Positions 32,950 to 42,090 are shown, counted from the stretch's first letter. The stretch: 64,000 nt of DNA from Arthrobacter sp. EPSL27 (GCF_001512305.1 NZ_LNUT01000003.1:248001-312000); one strand, 5' to 3'. Numbers and translations are program-made. Notes: generated from the sequence alone by a model not told the origin.

Positions 32950-33030
32950 GGGACATGCCCTCCCGCGAACTCCAGGACCGGACATAGTGCTGCCATGTCC
33001 GGTCCTGGGCACGGGGAATGGGCATGTCCC
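32950..33030. repeat. Palindromic dispersed element, copy A
   Basis: An 81-bp element bounded by GGGACATGCCC (32950-32960) and its inverted copy GGGCATGTCCC (33020-33030). Inside is a second perfect 14-bp stem (32972-32985 with 32995-33008) around loop AGTGCTGCC. It lies between the convergent PHP and amylase genes and may double as a terminator. Copy B is at 36302-36380 with the same ends and a related core. Confidence 0.5.
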
Positions 33031-33044
33031 GCGGGCAGGGGTGC

Positions 33045-36000
33045 TCAGCCGGCGGTGATGAGGTGGCTGAAGTGGTCGTACCGGAAGGTGATCTGCCCGC
33101 CGTCGTGCGTAACGCTGACGTTGCCGCCGCCGGGAGCGCCCCCGGCCCCGTAGTTCTCGGACCAGCCGCGGTTGAGGGCCGCCTTGAACCCGTAGCTGCC
33201 GGCGGGCACCGTGGTGGTCAGCTTCCAGACGAGGTCGGCGGGGTCCAGGACCAGCTGGGCCGCGTCACAGTCCGGCATCCAGTCGCCCGCGCACCCGAAC
33301 TCCGAGTTCATGTCACCGGCGGCCGCGACGGCCCCCGGCTGCTGCGACGCGTACACGGCGCTCAGCAGGTGCGTGGTGTTGTCGTAGCGGAAGGTCACCG
33401 GGCCGCCGGGGTGCTCCAGCGTGATGTTGTTGCCGTTGAGCGCTCCGCCCGCGCCGTAGTTCTCGTCCCACGACCCGTTGAGGGCGGCCTTGAACTCGTA
33501 GCTTCCAGCGGGCAGGTCGGTGGTGAGGCGCCAGATCTTATCTGCCGGATCCAGGGTCATAAAGGCGGCCCGGCATTCCGGCTGCCAGTCGCCCGGGCAG
33601 CCCATCTCCGAGTTGAGGCTCCCGGCGACGGTGACCGACGAGGGCTGGGGAAGCTCCCCGGCCACCACGGCGCGGATGGCGCTGGCCACCTCGCCCACGC
33701 CCGGAACGTCCATCAGGGCCCGGTAACGCAGCGGGATGCCGTCTGCCAGGTCCAGTGAGGCCAGGTCATCCACAGCGGTGTAGGCGGGGGAGGAGCTGTC
33801 CCGGCCGACTTCGGCCCAGGCTTCGCCGTTGACGCTGCGCTCGAACCGCACGGTGTAGCCGGGCTTGTCCGGGCTGGCGGCTGCACTGAGTTCGACCTTG
33901 CCGTTGACGCTGCTGCCCTCCTTGGGGGACACCAGCGTCAGGACGGGCGCCGGTACGGTGCTGCTGCGGGGCTGGCTCACGGAGGTGTGCCCGCCGTTGT
34001 CCAGCACCATGGCACGGTACTCGACCGGGGCGCCGGCCTGCAGCGCGGAGACGTCGTGGAACACCTGGTACGGCGCGGTGTCGTCCGTGCCGATGGAGGC
34101 CCATGCGCCGCCGCCGGTGCGTGCCTGGAAGGTGACCTCGTAGAAGGAGCTGCCGTCGACGTCGGCTGCCACCCGGACGCGGCTGTTGTCCTCGGCTGAG
34201 GTTGCCGGTTCCTGCAGCGCCACGGCGGGGGCCGCCTTGGAGTGGGGGATCCGGCCGGCGGACTGGTAGACGACGGCGGACAGCGGCGGCACCGTGACCG
34301 TCAGCTTCCCGTCCGCCGCGGTCTTGACCTCGGCGCTCGCGTCGCCGTAGATCCGGCTGAACATGCGCTTGCCCACGTAGGTCGGCACGGCGGCGGTCTG
34401 CGGCTGTTCGCTGTTGTTGATGGAGACCACGTACTCGCGCTGGTCCTTGGCGTCGGTCCGGGAGAAGGCGTAGATGCCCGGGCCGTCGGAGGCGTAGCGG
34501 TTCTGGTGCGCGCCGTTCCGCAGGGCAGGGTGCTCTGTGGTCAGGGCGGCGAGCTCGCTGATCCCGCGGTAGAGGGGGTGGCCGGGGTTGAAGTTGTCCT
34601 CCGCGTGGGTGGCGGCGGTTCCGAGCAGATCATCGTCGAGGTAGTCCGGGACCTGGCTGGCGAACAGGGTCTGGCGCGCGTCCTGGTCACCTCCGGGTCC
34701 GGTGAAGCCCTGTTCGTCGCCGTAGTAGACCACCGGGTTGCCGCGGGAGAAGTACATCAGCTCATGGGCGAGCCGGTCGCGGGCCACGCGTTCGGCGTCG
34801 TCCGCGTCCGGGTTGTCCGCGGTGATGAAGCTGCCGATCCGGCCCATGTCGTGGTTGCCCAGGAAGGTGGGCAGCTCGTAGACGTTGGAGTCCGCGTCCG
34901 TGTACCAGTCGTCCCCGTCGAAGAAGGACGCCAGGTTCTGGGCGCCCTGGCCGCGCGAGGCGAAGTTGCGGGCGGCGTCCTGGAACGGGAAGTCCAGCAC
35001 AGCCTGCATCTTGTTGCGGGTGGTGAACTGCGAGGTGAAGCTCTTGGAGGTGTCGAAGACCTCGCCGAACATAAAGAACTCGTCCTTGCCGTGCGCTTTG
35101 GCGTAGTCGAGGACCTGCGGGCCGAACTTCTGCCAGAACTCGTCATTGACGTGTTTCATGGTGTCGATCCGGAAGCCGTCCACGCCAAAGTCGCCGATCC
35201 ACTTCGTGTAGACGTCGATCATTCCGTTGACCACCGTGGGGTGTTCGGTGAAGAGGTCGTCCAGGCCGAAGAAATCGCCGTAGAAGGAGTTTTCCCCTTC
35301 AAAGGTGGTGTCGCCGCGGTTGTGGTAGAGCGTGGGGTCGTTGAGCCAGGCGGGGACTTTGAGGTTCTCCTCCCCGGCCTCCAGCACCGGGGTGTAGGGG
35401 AAGGACGTCGCCGCGTCCAGCTCCGGGAAGTCCCCCGTGCCCGCGTAGTCGCGGTCATCGAACGGGTCCCCGGCGGCGGTCAGGTAGGGCGCGGCGTCCT
35501 TGGACTTGTAGGCGGCGCGGTTGCCTTCCTCGTACCCGATCACGTCGGCGGTGTGGTTGGTGATGATGTCGAAGTAAACCTTCATGCCGCGGGCGTGGGC
35601 CTCGTCGATGAGGGACTCGAGCTCATCGTTGGTGCCCAGGTGCGGATCGATCTGGGTAAAGTCGGTGACCCAGTAGCCGTGGTAGCCGGCGGACTTGTCC
35701 TCCGGCTGGACCGCTTTGTTCTTGAAGCTCGGGGTCAGCCAGATCGAGGTGGTGCCCAGGCCCTGGATGTAGTCGATCTTCTCCCGCAGGCCCTTGAGGT
35801 CCCCGCCGTTGAAGAAGCCCTTCTTGGTCGGGTCGAAGCCGGACACCATCGGGTCCGGGCCCAGGCCGCCGTCGTCGTTGGCGGTGCTGCCGTTGTTGAA
35901 GCGGTCCGCCATCACGAAGTAGAACCGTTCGTCCGTCACCGGGCCGCGGAGCGAATGGACGGCCGACGGATCGTCCGGGGCAGGGACGGCCTGGGCCGTC

Positions 36001-36137
36001 GGCATGGGGAGCACGACGGCGGCTGCCGCGGTAACGACCGCCGCCGCGGCGGCGGTTCCCGTGCGGAACAGGGCGGAACGCCACTGCCGGTGGCTGGGCG
36101 CGGGCTTTTTGGCCGCGCTGGTACTGCGGAGTAACAC
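33045..36137 (-). CDS. Secreted GH13 alpha-amylase family enzyme with two C-terminal pullulanase-type X25 repeats
   Basis: This 1030-residue secreted glycoside hydrolase starts with GTG 36137 behind GGAAGG; the signal peptide ends around PTAQA (about residue 50). The GH13 barrel follows with VYFDIITNHT (region I), DGFRIDTMKH (region II, nucleophile Asp), FMFGEVFD (region III, acid Glu) and LGNHDMGR (region IV). After a beta domain come two Ig/Fn-like modules and two X25-type repeats (about 860-1030), each with a GDW core and NYGAGG. Substrate is probably starch, pullulan or maltodextrin. A LacI-type operator lies upstream, fitting sugar control. Confidence 0.5.
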   Translation of the reverse strand: MLLRSTSAAKKPAPSHRQWRSALFRTGTAAAAAVVTAAAAVVLPMPTAQAVPAPDDPSAVHSLRGPVTDERFYFVMADRFNNGSTANDDGGLGPDPMVSGFDPTKKGFFNGGDLKGLREKIDYIQGLGTTSIWLTPSFKNKAVQPEDKSAGYHGYWVTDFTQIDPHLGTNDELESLIDEAHARGMKVYFDIITNHTADVIGYEEGNRAAYKSKDAAPYLTAAGDPFDDRDYAGTGDFPELDAATSFPYTPVLEAGEENLKVPAWLNDPTLYHNRGDTTFEGENSFYGDFFGLDDLFTEHPTVVNGMIDVYTKWIGDFGVDGFRIDTMKHVNDEFWQKFGPQVLDYAKAHGKDEFFMFGEVFDTSKSFTSQFTTRNKMQAVLDFPFQDAARNFASRGQGAQNLASFFDGDDWYTDADSNVYELPTFLGNHDMGRIGSFITADNPDADDAERVARDRLAHELMYFSRGNPVVYYGDEQGFTGPGGDQDARQTLFASQVPDYLDDDLLGTAATHAEDNFNPGHPLYRGISELAALTTEHPALRNGAHQNRYASDGPGIYAFSRTDAKDQREYVVSINNSEQPQTAAVPTYVGKRMFSRIYGDASAEVKTAADGKLTVTVPPLSAVVYQSAGRIPHSKAAPAVALQEPATSAEDNSRVRVAADVDGSSFYEVTFQARTGGGAWASIGTDDTAPYQVFHDVSALQAGAPVEYRAMVLDNGGHTSVSQPRSSTVPAPVLTLVSPKEGSSVNGKVELSAAASPDKPGYTVRFERSVNGEAWAEVGRDSSSPAYTAVDDLASLDLADGIPLRYRALMDVPGVGEVASAIRAVVAGELPQPSSVTVAGSLNSEMGCPGDWQPECRAAFMTLDPADKIWRLTTDLPAGSYEFKAALNGSWDENYGAGGALNGNNITLEHPGGPVTFRYDNTTHLLSAVYASQQPGAVAAAGDMNSEFGCAGDWMPDCDAAQLVLDPADLVWKLTTTVPAGSYGFKAALNRGWSENYGAGGAPGGGNVSVTHDGGQITFRYDHFSHLITAG

Positions 36138-36219
36138 GATGGGGGACCTTCCGGTAAGCGACGTTGCCTCGACGAAGGACGGATGCGGGGAGACCGGCTA
36201 CTGAGAGCCAAGTCACAAC

Positions 36220-36233
36220 TGTAAGCGCTTGCA
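36220..36233. promoter_or_regulatory. LacI-family/cre-like operator upstream of the amylase gene
   Basis: TGTAAGCGCTTGCA is a near-palindrome with the central CG typical of LacI-family regulator sites (such as MalR or a catabolite regulator). It lies about 85 bp upstream of the amylase start, in the region where its promoter must be. Confidence 0.5.
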
Positions 36234-36301
36234 CCGGGGTTTTTCCAGCGAGTGGCCATTTTTCCGCCTGGCCACGGGGCTGGCACCGCGGTCCGGCGGC
36301 C

Positions 36302-36380
36302 GGACATGCCCTCCGGCTGCGGACACGGCTGGACATGGTGCCGCTATGCGCAGTCCACGGCGCGAAGAATGGGCATGTCC
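36302..36380. repeat. Palindromic dispersed element, copy B
   Basis: A 79-bp element with ends GGACATGCCC (36302-36311) and GGGCATGTCC (36371-36380), as in copy A. The core TGGACATGGTGCCGCTATG aligns with CGGACATAGTGCTGCCATG of copy A, but the inner stem is partly decayed. It lies between the amylase promoter region and the 3' end of the lactonase-like gene. Confidence 0.5.
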
Positions 36381-36386
36381 CCCCGG

Positions 36387-37460
36387 TCAGGGCTGCGCGG
36401 CAGGAACCAGCGCCGTGGGGGAGGCCACCTCCACCCTGCCCAGGGCTTCCCCGGGTAGGCCGCTCTCCGGGTCCAGCGGGTAGGTCACCACATCCCCGGA
36501 CCGCTCGTGCGCCACATGCAGCCGGCCGTCGCGGAGCAGGTGGTGCCGCGGCCAGTCGCCGCCGCTAAGGAAGTCGGCCACGGGCCGCACGGTGTCGCCG
36601 TCCACCTCAAGCACGCTGATCCGGTTGGAACCCCGCACCCCCACGTAGGCGTGCCTCCCGTCCTCGGACAGGGCAATCTCCGCGGCCGAGTCCCCGGCCG
36701 CCGCGCCCGCCCGGGTTGCCGGGAAGACCCCGGCCAGGCTGAATGCCCCGGACTCGGAGGAACGCCGCGCCACGGCAACCTCGATCGAGTATTCGGTCAC
36801 CACCAGCACATCGCCGCCCGGGTGCTGGGCGAGGTGCCGGGGGCCGCTGTCCCGGGGGAGTGCCACTTCGTGGTCGAGCTGCAGGCCCTGGCCGGGCACG
36901 TAGTTCCAGATCCGCAGCAGGTCGTGGCCGAGGTCCGTGGTCATCACCCTGCCGTCGTCGAGCATCAGGCTGGTGTGGGCCCGGCTGGGCCGCCCCGCCT
37001 GCGTCGAGGCGGCCGCCGCGAACCGTGCCGAGATGCCGCCGTCGCCGTCCAGCTCGTACAGCAGTACCTGGCCGTCGCCCCAGCAGGCCACCACCAGGAA
37101 GCGGCCCTGCGGGTCGACGGCGACATGGCAGGCGGCATCGCCGGCCGGCCAGGCCGGGCCGGTGCGTTCCAGCCCAAAGCCGCCGCGCCGGCGGTACGCG
37201 GTGACCGTCCCGGCCGCCTCGCCCACGGCATAGACCATGCCAAGGACGGGGTGCGCGGCGAGGAACGACGGCGAGTCCGCCGCGGCGGCGACGCCCAGCC
37301 AGTCCAGTGTTCCGCCGGCGGCGGCACGCAGCGCCCCGATCCCGGTTCCCTGGCCCCCGCTGTCCGCGGTGTAACAGCCGGTCCAGATCAGCTCGTCCGA
37401 GGGGACTGCGGCCGCCGGAAGTGGCTGGGATGACGGGTCGGCATTTCGTTGGGTGGCCAT
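36387..37460 (-). CDS. Lactonase family seven-bladed beta-propeller protein (6-phosphogluconolactonase-like)
   Basis: This 357-residue protein is of the YbhE/Pgl lactonase family, recognised by IWTGCYTADSGGQGTGIGAL at the first blade, repeated HVAVDPQGRFLVVACWGDG, GPRHLAQHPGG, and a closing EIALSEDGRHAYVGVRGSNRI-like blade (within family consensus LSPDGRFLYVSNRG). Members hydrolyse 6-phosphogluconolactone or related sugar lactones. ATG 37460 is chosen; the upstream extension of the frame overlaps the divergent methyltransferase promoter. It is a cytoplasmic protein without a signal peptide. The actual lactone is not determined. Confidence 0.5.
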   Translation of the reverse strand: MATQRNADPSSQPLPAAAVPSDELIWTGCYTADSGGQGTGIGALRAAAGGTLDWLGVAAAADSPSFLAAHPVLGMVYAVGEAAGTVTAYRRRGGFGLERTGPAWPAGDAACHVAVDPQGRFLVVACWGDGQVLLYELDGDGGISARFAAAASTQAGRPSRAHTSLMLDDGRVMTTDLGHDLLRIWNYVPGQGLQLDHEVALPRDSGPRHLAQHPGGDVLVVTEYSIEVAVARRSSESGAFSLAGVFPATRAGAAAGDSAAEIALSEDGRHAYVGVRGSNRISVLEVDGDTVRPVADFLSGGDWPRHHLLRDGRLHVAHERSGDVVTYPLDPESGLPGEALGRVEVASPTALVPAAQP

Positions 37461-37525
37461 GGTGCCATCCTGCCACTTGGATAGCATGGGGTTCCGGCAC
37501 CATGAACAAAAAAGGGTGATCTGGC

Positions 37526-38362
37526 ATGGCAGCTCCTCCTCCGCCCCGGGCCGCATTTGCCGCGCGGGCCGCCGTCACCGAACGGCTCCGGGCGGCCGGC
37601 TGCGTCTTCGCGGAGGACGAAGCCCGGCTCCTGGAGCGCGCCGCCGCCACGCCTGAACAGCTCGAGGCGCTCGTGGCGCAGCGGGTAACCGGAGTGCCGC
37701 TGGAACATATCTTGGGCTGGGCCGAGTTCTGCGGGCACCGGATCGCCGTGGAGGCCGGCGTCTTTGTGCCCCGCCGCCGCACCGGGTTCCTCGTCCGGCA
37801 GGCCGCGCAGCTGCTGGCAGGGGCCCGGGCAGGGCGGACTCCGGTGGTGGTTGACCTGTGCTGCGGGTCGGGGGCCGTGGGAGCCGTGCTCGCGGCGCAG
37901 GCCGGCCCCCTGGAGCTCCACGCCTCGGACATCGATCCCCGCGCCGTGCGGTGCGCAGCCCGGAACCTTGTTCCGTTCGGCGGGTGCGTCCACGAGGGGG
38001 ACCTCTACGCGCCGCTCCCGGAGCGGCTGCGCGGGCGGGTGGACATTCTTGCCGTCAACGCCCCGTATGTCCCGTCGGCGGACATCGGCACCATGCCGCA
38101 AGAAGCCCGCCTGCACGAGCCGCGGGTTTCCCTCGACGGCGGAGCAGACGGGCTTCAGGTGCAGGAGCGGGTGGCCGCCGGAGCGCTGCACTGGCTGGCT
38201 CCGGGCGGCCACCTGCTGATTGAGACGAGCCGGCGGCAGGCGGCGCGGACCGCCGGACTATTCGTCCGCCACGGGCTCACCGCCCGGGTGGCCAGCTCCC
38301 GGGAGCTGGACGCCACCGTAGTGATCGGAACAGCGGCGGCCCCGCCGGGAGGTCGCCCCTAG
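37526..38362 (+). CDS. Putative protein N5-glutamine methyltransferase (PrmC/HemK-like)
   Basis: This 278-residue methyltransferase has a helical N-terminal domain, then a Rossmann domain with motif I VVVDLCCGSGAVGAVLA (about residues 111-127) and LHASDIDPRAVRCAARN. The catalytic NPPY of true PrmC is NAPY here (DILAVNAPYVPSADI), as seen in a distinct actinobacterial subgroup annotated as putative glutamine methyltransferases. Because of that change it may modify a target other than release factors. It is divergent from the lactonase-like gene (65-bp gap). Its end overlaps the next convergent gene by 4 bp. Confidence 0.5.
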   Translation: MAAPPPPRAAFAARAAVTERLRAAGCVFAEDEARLLERAAATPEQLEALVAQRVTGVPLEHILGWAEFCGHRIAVEAGVFVPRRRTGFLVRQAAQLLAGARAGRTPVVVDLCCGSGAVGAVLAAQAGPLELHASDIDPRAVRCAARNLVPFGGCVHEGDLYAPLPERLRGRVDILAVNAPYVPSADIGTMPQEARLHEPRVSLDGGADGLQVQERVAAGALHWLAPGGHLLIETSRRQAARTAGLFVRHGLTARVASSRELDATVVIGTAAAPPGGRP

Positions 38363-38850
38363 CTGCGGAGCCTGTCCGGGTCCACGTTGGTGGCGGCTCC
38401 GGCCGGCGTGGCCCCGCCCTCGTCGGACCAGTCCTGCCCGTGCTGGTCGTTCAGCGCCGGGTCGGACTCGACGTCGGCAGCAGTGGAAGCGGCTTCCGCG
38501 GCCGACGTCCCGAGGTTCACGGTCTCCGGATGCGTGCTGTGCGCGGGGATGCCGGCGGCAGCCGCGTCATCGCCCGGCTTGTCAGCGTTCGCGGCGGGGG
38601 AGCTGTCGCGGCGGACTGCGGAACCGATGACCGTCCCGGCGCGGCGGGCGGCCTCGCCGAGGTGTTCAGACACCTCGGGGGCCTTTTCCTTCACGGCGTC
38701 GGTTGCTGCGGCGACTTTGTCCTGGACGGGCTGGCTTTCCCAGAGGGCTGCCGCGCGGGCCTTCAGCTTCTCGTAGGCGGCCCGCCCGGACCGTGACCCG
38801 AGAACGTAGCCTGCTGCGATTCCTGCTCCGAAAACAAGTTTGTTTTTCAT
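38359..38850 (-). CDS. YtxH-like small membrane-anchored protein
   Basis: This 163-residue protein has an N-terminal membrane segment with a glycine-rich motif (LVFGAGIAAGYVLGSRSGRAAY) typical of YtxH/general-stress proteins. An amphipathic, Ala/Lys/Glu-rich helix follows (about 25-75), then a disordered acidic tail. The function is unknown; related proteins are stress induced. It is on the same strand as the GlsB-like gene, but a terminator separates them. Confidence 0.5.
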   Translation of the reverse strand: MKNKLVFGAGIAAGYVLGSRSGRAAYEKLKARAAALWESQPVQDKVAAATDAVKEKAPEVSEHLGEAARRAGTVIGSAVRRDSSPAANADKPGDDAAAAGIPAHSTHPETVNLGTSAAEAASTAADVESDPALNDQHGQDWSDEGGATPAGAATNVDPDRLRS

Positions 38851-38901
38851 GCTGTGCTCCTGTTGGTGCTCACTCAGACGATATTTGGGCTGTGTGCCAA
38901 A

Positions 38902-38935
38902 AAACCGGCCCCGGGAAAATTCCCAGGACCGGTTT
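38902..38935 (-). terminator. Rho-independent terminator of the GlsB-like gene
   Basis: Stem AAACCGG/CCGGTTT continues through two mismatches to GGGA/TCCC; on the minus strand it is followed by six T residues. It lies 16 bp after the stop of the GlsB-like gene. Confidence 0.5.
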
Positions 38936-38950
38936 CCGGTCGCACCGGCT

Positions 38951-39214
38951 TTAGCGGGCCGAGCGCTTGGTGATCATGCCGTAAACGAGCAGGACGATGA
39001 TCGCGCCGCCGATGGCCAGGAGCCAGGTCGACAGCGAGAAGAACTCGTTGATGCCCGTACCGAACAGCAGTCCGCCAATCCAGCCGCCAAGGATGGCGCC
39101 GACGACGCCGAGCAGCAGCGTAATGAGAATGCCACCGCCCTGCTTGCCGGGGAGGATTGCCTTAGCGATTGCACCGGCGATAAGGCCCAGAATCAGAAAT
39201 GCGAAAAAACCCAT
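38951..39214 (-). CDS. GlsB/YeaQ/YmgE family stress membrane protein
   Basis: This 87-residue protein consists of three membrane helices with glycine motifs: GLIAGAIAKAILPGKQGGG, LLGVVGAILGGWIGGLLF and WLLAIGGAIIVLLVYG. This is the transglycosylase-associated protein family, usually induced by general stress. The leader contains a hairpin (39245-39264) and an inverted repeat (39284-39303), suggesting specific regulation. Confidence 0.5.
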   Translation of the reverse strand: MGFFAFLILGLIAGAIAKAILPGKQGGGILITLLLGVVGAILGGWIGGLLFGTGINEFFSLSTWLLAIGGAIIVLLVYGMITKRSAR

Positions 39215-39244
39215 TTTTATCGTTCCTTCTTCTTCATTGAGGAG

Positions 39245-39264
39245 GCACCCGGGTTGCCGGGTGC
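39245..39264. promoter_or_regulatory. Hairpin in the leader of the GlsB-like gene
   Basis: GCACCCGG (39245-39252) and CCGGGTGC (39257-39264) form a perfect 8-bp stem with a GTTG loop, 30-50 bp upstream of the GlsB-like start. Possible mRNA stability or attenuation element. Confidence 0.5.
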
Positions 39265-39283
39265 GCTACATCCTTCTTCCCTA

Positions 39284-39303
39284 ATACTAATCATGCTTAG
39301 TAT
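39284..39303. promoter_or_regulatory. AT-rich inverted repeat upstream of the GlsB-like gene
   Basis: ATACTAA (39284-39290) and TTAGTAT (39297-39303) with spacer TCATGC form a perfect 7+7 repeat, conspicuous in GC-rich DNA. It sits about 70 bp upstream of the gene at 38951-39214; the binding regulator is unknown. Confidence 0.5.
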
Positions 39304-39435
39304 CAAAGAGCCATTCGGGAGGATGGAAATTATCCTCGCCGGGGCTGCAGCGGGGTTCACTGCGCCTATTTGTGGCTGGCTATAGTTCGCCTCCCTCCGC
39401 GCCCGGCCGCCCGCCGGGCTCGCTAAATGCGGGGG

Positions 39436-40407
39436 TCACCACGCGTATTCCTCCGGTGCCGTCCGGTACCCCGGGAAGATCTCGTCGAGCCGTTGGAGCG
39501 CGCCGGCGTCAAGGGCGTAGTCCATGGCGCGGAGGGCGGCGTCCAGCTGGTCCTTGGTGCGGGGGCCCACTACCGGCGCGGTCACCGCGGGCTGGTTCAG
39601 CAGCCAGGCCAAGGCAATGTCCCCGGGTTCCTGGCCCAGCTCGCGGGCGAAATCCTCGTACTGGCGGATCTGGTTGTGGTGCTTCTTCAGGGCTTCGACG
39701 GGTCGTGCCTCGGTGCGGCGCTCCCCGGTGCGGCCGTGGCCCAGCACGCCTCCCAGCAGGCCTCCCTGCAGGGGTGACCAGGGGATCAGCCCCAGCCCGT
39801 AGTGCTGCACAGCCGGAATGACCTCCAGCTCCACGTTGCGGGTCAGCAGGTTGTAGATGGACTGCTCGCTGACCAGTCCGAACGTGTGCCGGCGGGCGGC
39901 CGCCTCCTGCGCCTGTGCGATGTGCCAGGCGGCGAAGTTGCTGCTGCCCGCGTACAGGATCTTGCCCTGCTGGAGCGCGACGTCGATCGCCTGCCAGATT
40001 TCCTCCCACGGCGTGGTCCGGTCGACGTGGTGGAACTGGTAGAGGTCGATGTAGTCCGTCCGGAGCCGTTGCAGGCTCGCGTCCAGGGCCCGCCTGATAT
40101 TCAGCGCCGACAGCCTCGAGTCGTTGGGCCGGTCCGTCATGGTGCCGTAGAGCTTCGTCGCCAGCACCGTGCGCTCCCGGCGCTGGCCGCCGCCGGCGAA
40201 CCACCGGCCGAGGATTTCCTCGGTCCGGCCCCGGTGGCCGCTGCCGCCATAGACGTTGGCCGTGTCAACGAAATTGATGCCCGACTCCAGCGCCGCGTCC
40301 AGAATGGCGCCGGCCGCCTCCTCCCCGGTGTGCGTGCCGAAGTTCATCGTGCCGAGGCAGAGACGGGAGACTTTTAGGCCCGAGCGGCCCAGATTCGTGT
40401 ACTGCAC
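39436..40407 (-). CDS. Aldo/keto reductase
   Basis: This is a 323-residue NADPH-dependent reductase of the AKR TIM-barrel type. The catalytic tetrad is visible as FVDTANVYGG (Asp, Tyr), VLATKLYG (Lys) and YQFHHVD (His); the cofactor segment VVGPRTKDQLDAALRA lies near the C-terminus. Members close to the YajO/tas group act on sugar or xenobiotic aldehydes; the physiological substrate is unknown. It stands alone, with a 221-bp gap to its downstream neighbour. Confidence 0.5.
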   Translation of the reverse strand: MQYTNLGRSGLKVSRLCLGTMNFGTHTGEEAAGAILDAALESGINFVDTANVYGGSGHRGRTEEILGRWFAGGGQRRERTVLATKLYGTMTDRPNDSRLSALNIRRALDASLQRLRTDYIDLYQFHHVDRTTPWEEIWQAIDVALQQGKILYAGSSNFAAWHIAQAQEAAARRHTFGLVSEQSIYNLLTRNVELEVIPAVQHYGLGLIPWSPLQGGLLGGVLGHGRTGERRTEARPVEALKKHHNQIRQYEDFARELGQEPGDIALAWLLNQPAVTAPVVGPRTKDQLDAALRAMDYALDAGALQRLDEIFPGYRTAPEEYAW

Positions 40408-40463
40408 GCGGCGGTCCTTCGACGGCGGAACGTGCGGCCGGCGTCGGAGGTTACCGCCGGGTC

Positions 40464-40673
40464 TTACCGCTCAAGGCGGAACCCGAGCTTGATGGTCACT
40501 TGCCAGTCGGCGATCTCGCCGTTTTCGAGGTGCCCGCGGATTTCCTTGACCTCGAACCAGTCGAGGTGCCGCAGTGTTTTGGCCGCCTCGGCGATGCCGT
40601 TGCGGACGGCCGCGTCCACGCCCTCGTTCGAGGTGCCGACAATTTCAGAAATGCTGTAGGTGTGGTTAGACAA
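40464..40673 (-). CDS. Dodecin family flavin-binding protein
   Basis: This 69-residue protein has the full dodecin pattern: SISEIVGTSNEGVDAAVRNG, then WFEVKEIRGHLENG and WQVTIKLGFRLE at the C-terminus. Dodecins assemble as hollow 12-mers that store or buffer FMN or riboflavin; W and Q at the flavin-binding positions are conserved. Single gene, 56 bp from the aldo-keto reductase start. Confidence 0.5.
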   Translation of the reverse strand: MSNHTYSISEIVGTSNEGVDAAVRNGIAEAAKTLRHLDWFEVKEIRGHLENGEIADWQVTIKLGFRLER

Positions 40674-40748
40674 CTTCGCTCCTCATGATCGCCATCGATA
40701 CCCGGCAGTGGGCCGTTCCGTCACACTAGCGGACAGACCGCCGCGGGA

Positions 40749-41663
40749 CTAGGGGAGCGAGGCTGCTCCGGCGGACCCGTGCACCGGCCCCGGTTCGGGA
40801 CGCTTGGGCGATTGCGGCGGCACGTCAGCGCGTTTCCGGACCCGGCTCACCATCCAGGGAAGCAGGTAGTTGGTGAACCACGCGAGGTCGCCCGCTTTGC
40901 TGTCCCGCCAGGTTCCGGCGGGCAGGGGCTTGGGTTCCAGCGGCACCAGCGTGTGCGGGGCACCGAGGGATTCCAGCACCATGGCGGCGATGGTGTGGTG
41001 CCCCAGCGGCGAGAAGTGCAGACGGTCGGGATCCCACATCTGGGGGTCCGAGAGCTGCCGCAGCGTCCAGAGGTCGGCAATGACGCCGTGATGGCGGGCG
41101 GCGATGGTCCGGATGTTCTCGTTATAGACCGCCACCCTGCCCCGGTTGTGGCCCAGCAAGGGCGTGTGGCGCCAGTCGGGACCGGTGAACAAAACGATGG
41201 TTGCGCCGGTGGCGCTGAGCTGGCCCACGGCGGTGTCGAGGGTGGCCGCCAGCCGGTCGGGGTCGCTGCGGTGGAAGACGATGTCGTTCCCCCCGGCCGA
41301 GAGCGTCACCAGGTCCGGCTGCAGCGCGATGGCGGGCGCGAGTTGCCGGTCCAGGATCTCACGCATGACGAGGCCGCTGACGGCGAGGTTGGCATAACGG
41401 AAGTCCGGCCGCACGCCGCTGAGCTCCTCGGCGATCCGGTCGGCCCAGCCCCGCATGCCGCCCGGGCTCAGCGGTTCCGGGTCCCCCAGGCCCGCCGTAA
41501 ACGAATCCCCCATCGCGACGTAGCGGCCCCACGCCCCGGCGGTCCGGAGCCCGCCAGCCGGGCCTGCACCCCGGCGCAAACCCGGGTCCGCCCCCAGCCG
41601 CAGGCCGGGAACCCTGGCGCCGGCCCCGCCGGCGCCGGAATCCAGGAAACCGGCGGCGTTCAC
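40749..41663 (-). CDS. SGNH/GDSL hydrolase
   Basis: This protein of about 304 residues has the GDSL block AMGDSFTAGLGDP (catalytic Ser), the block II glycine and block III TLSAGGNDIVF, and the C-terminal DRLHFSPLGHH (catalytic Asp and His). It is therefore an esterase or lipase of the SGNH superfamily with unknown substrate. The N-terminal 45 residues are Gly/Arg/Pro-rich and poorly conserved, so the true start may be further in. No clear signal peptide is seen. It is divergent from the CsoR-like gene. Confidence 0.5.
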   Translation of the reverse strand: MNAAGFLDSGAGGAGARVPGLRLGADPGLRRGAGPAGGLRTAGAWGRYVAMGDSFTAGLGDPEPLSPGGMRGWADRIAEELSGVRPDFRYANLAVSGLVMREILDRQLAPAIALQPDLVTLSAGGNDIVFHRSDPDRLAATLDTAVGQLSATGATIVLFTGPDWRHTPLLGHNRGRVAVYNENIRTIAARHHGVIADLWTLRQLSDPQMWDPDRLHFSPLGHHTIAAMVLESLGAPHTLVPLEPKPLPAGTWRDSKAGDLAWFTNYLLPWMVSRVRKRADVPPQSPKRPEPGPVHGSAGAASLP

Positions 41664-41779
41664 ACTCCCAGCAATACGCCGGAAATGCCGGATTCACTAG
41701 GTACTTAGGTCCCTTGCGGGGAGCGGGCCCCGAAGAGGCACGGACGCGAGCAAGATCATAGCCGGCCCAGGAGAAACCG

Positions 41780-42090
<311 letters not shown>

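Noticed and set aside
34242..36134. 630-codon plus-strand open frame opposite the amylase
   Set aside because: It is Val/Gly-rich antisense to an unmistakable GH13 gene.
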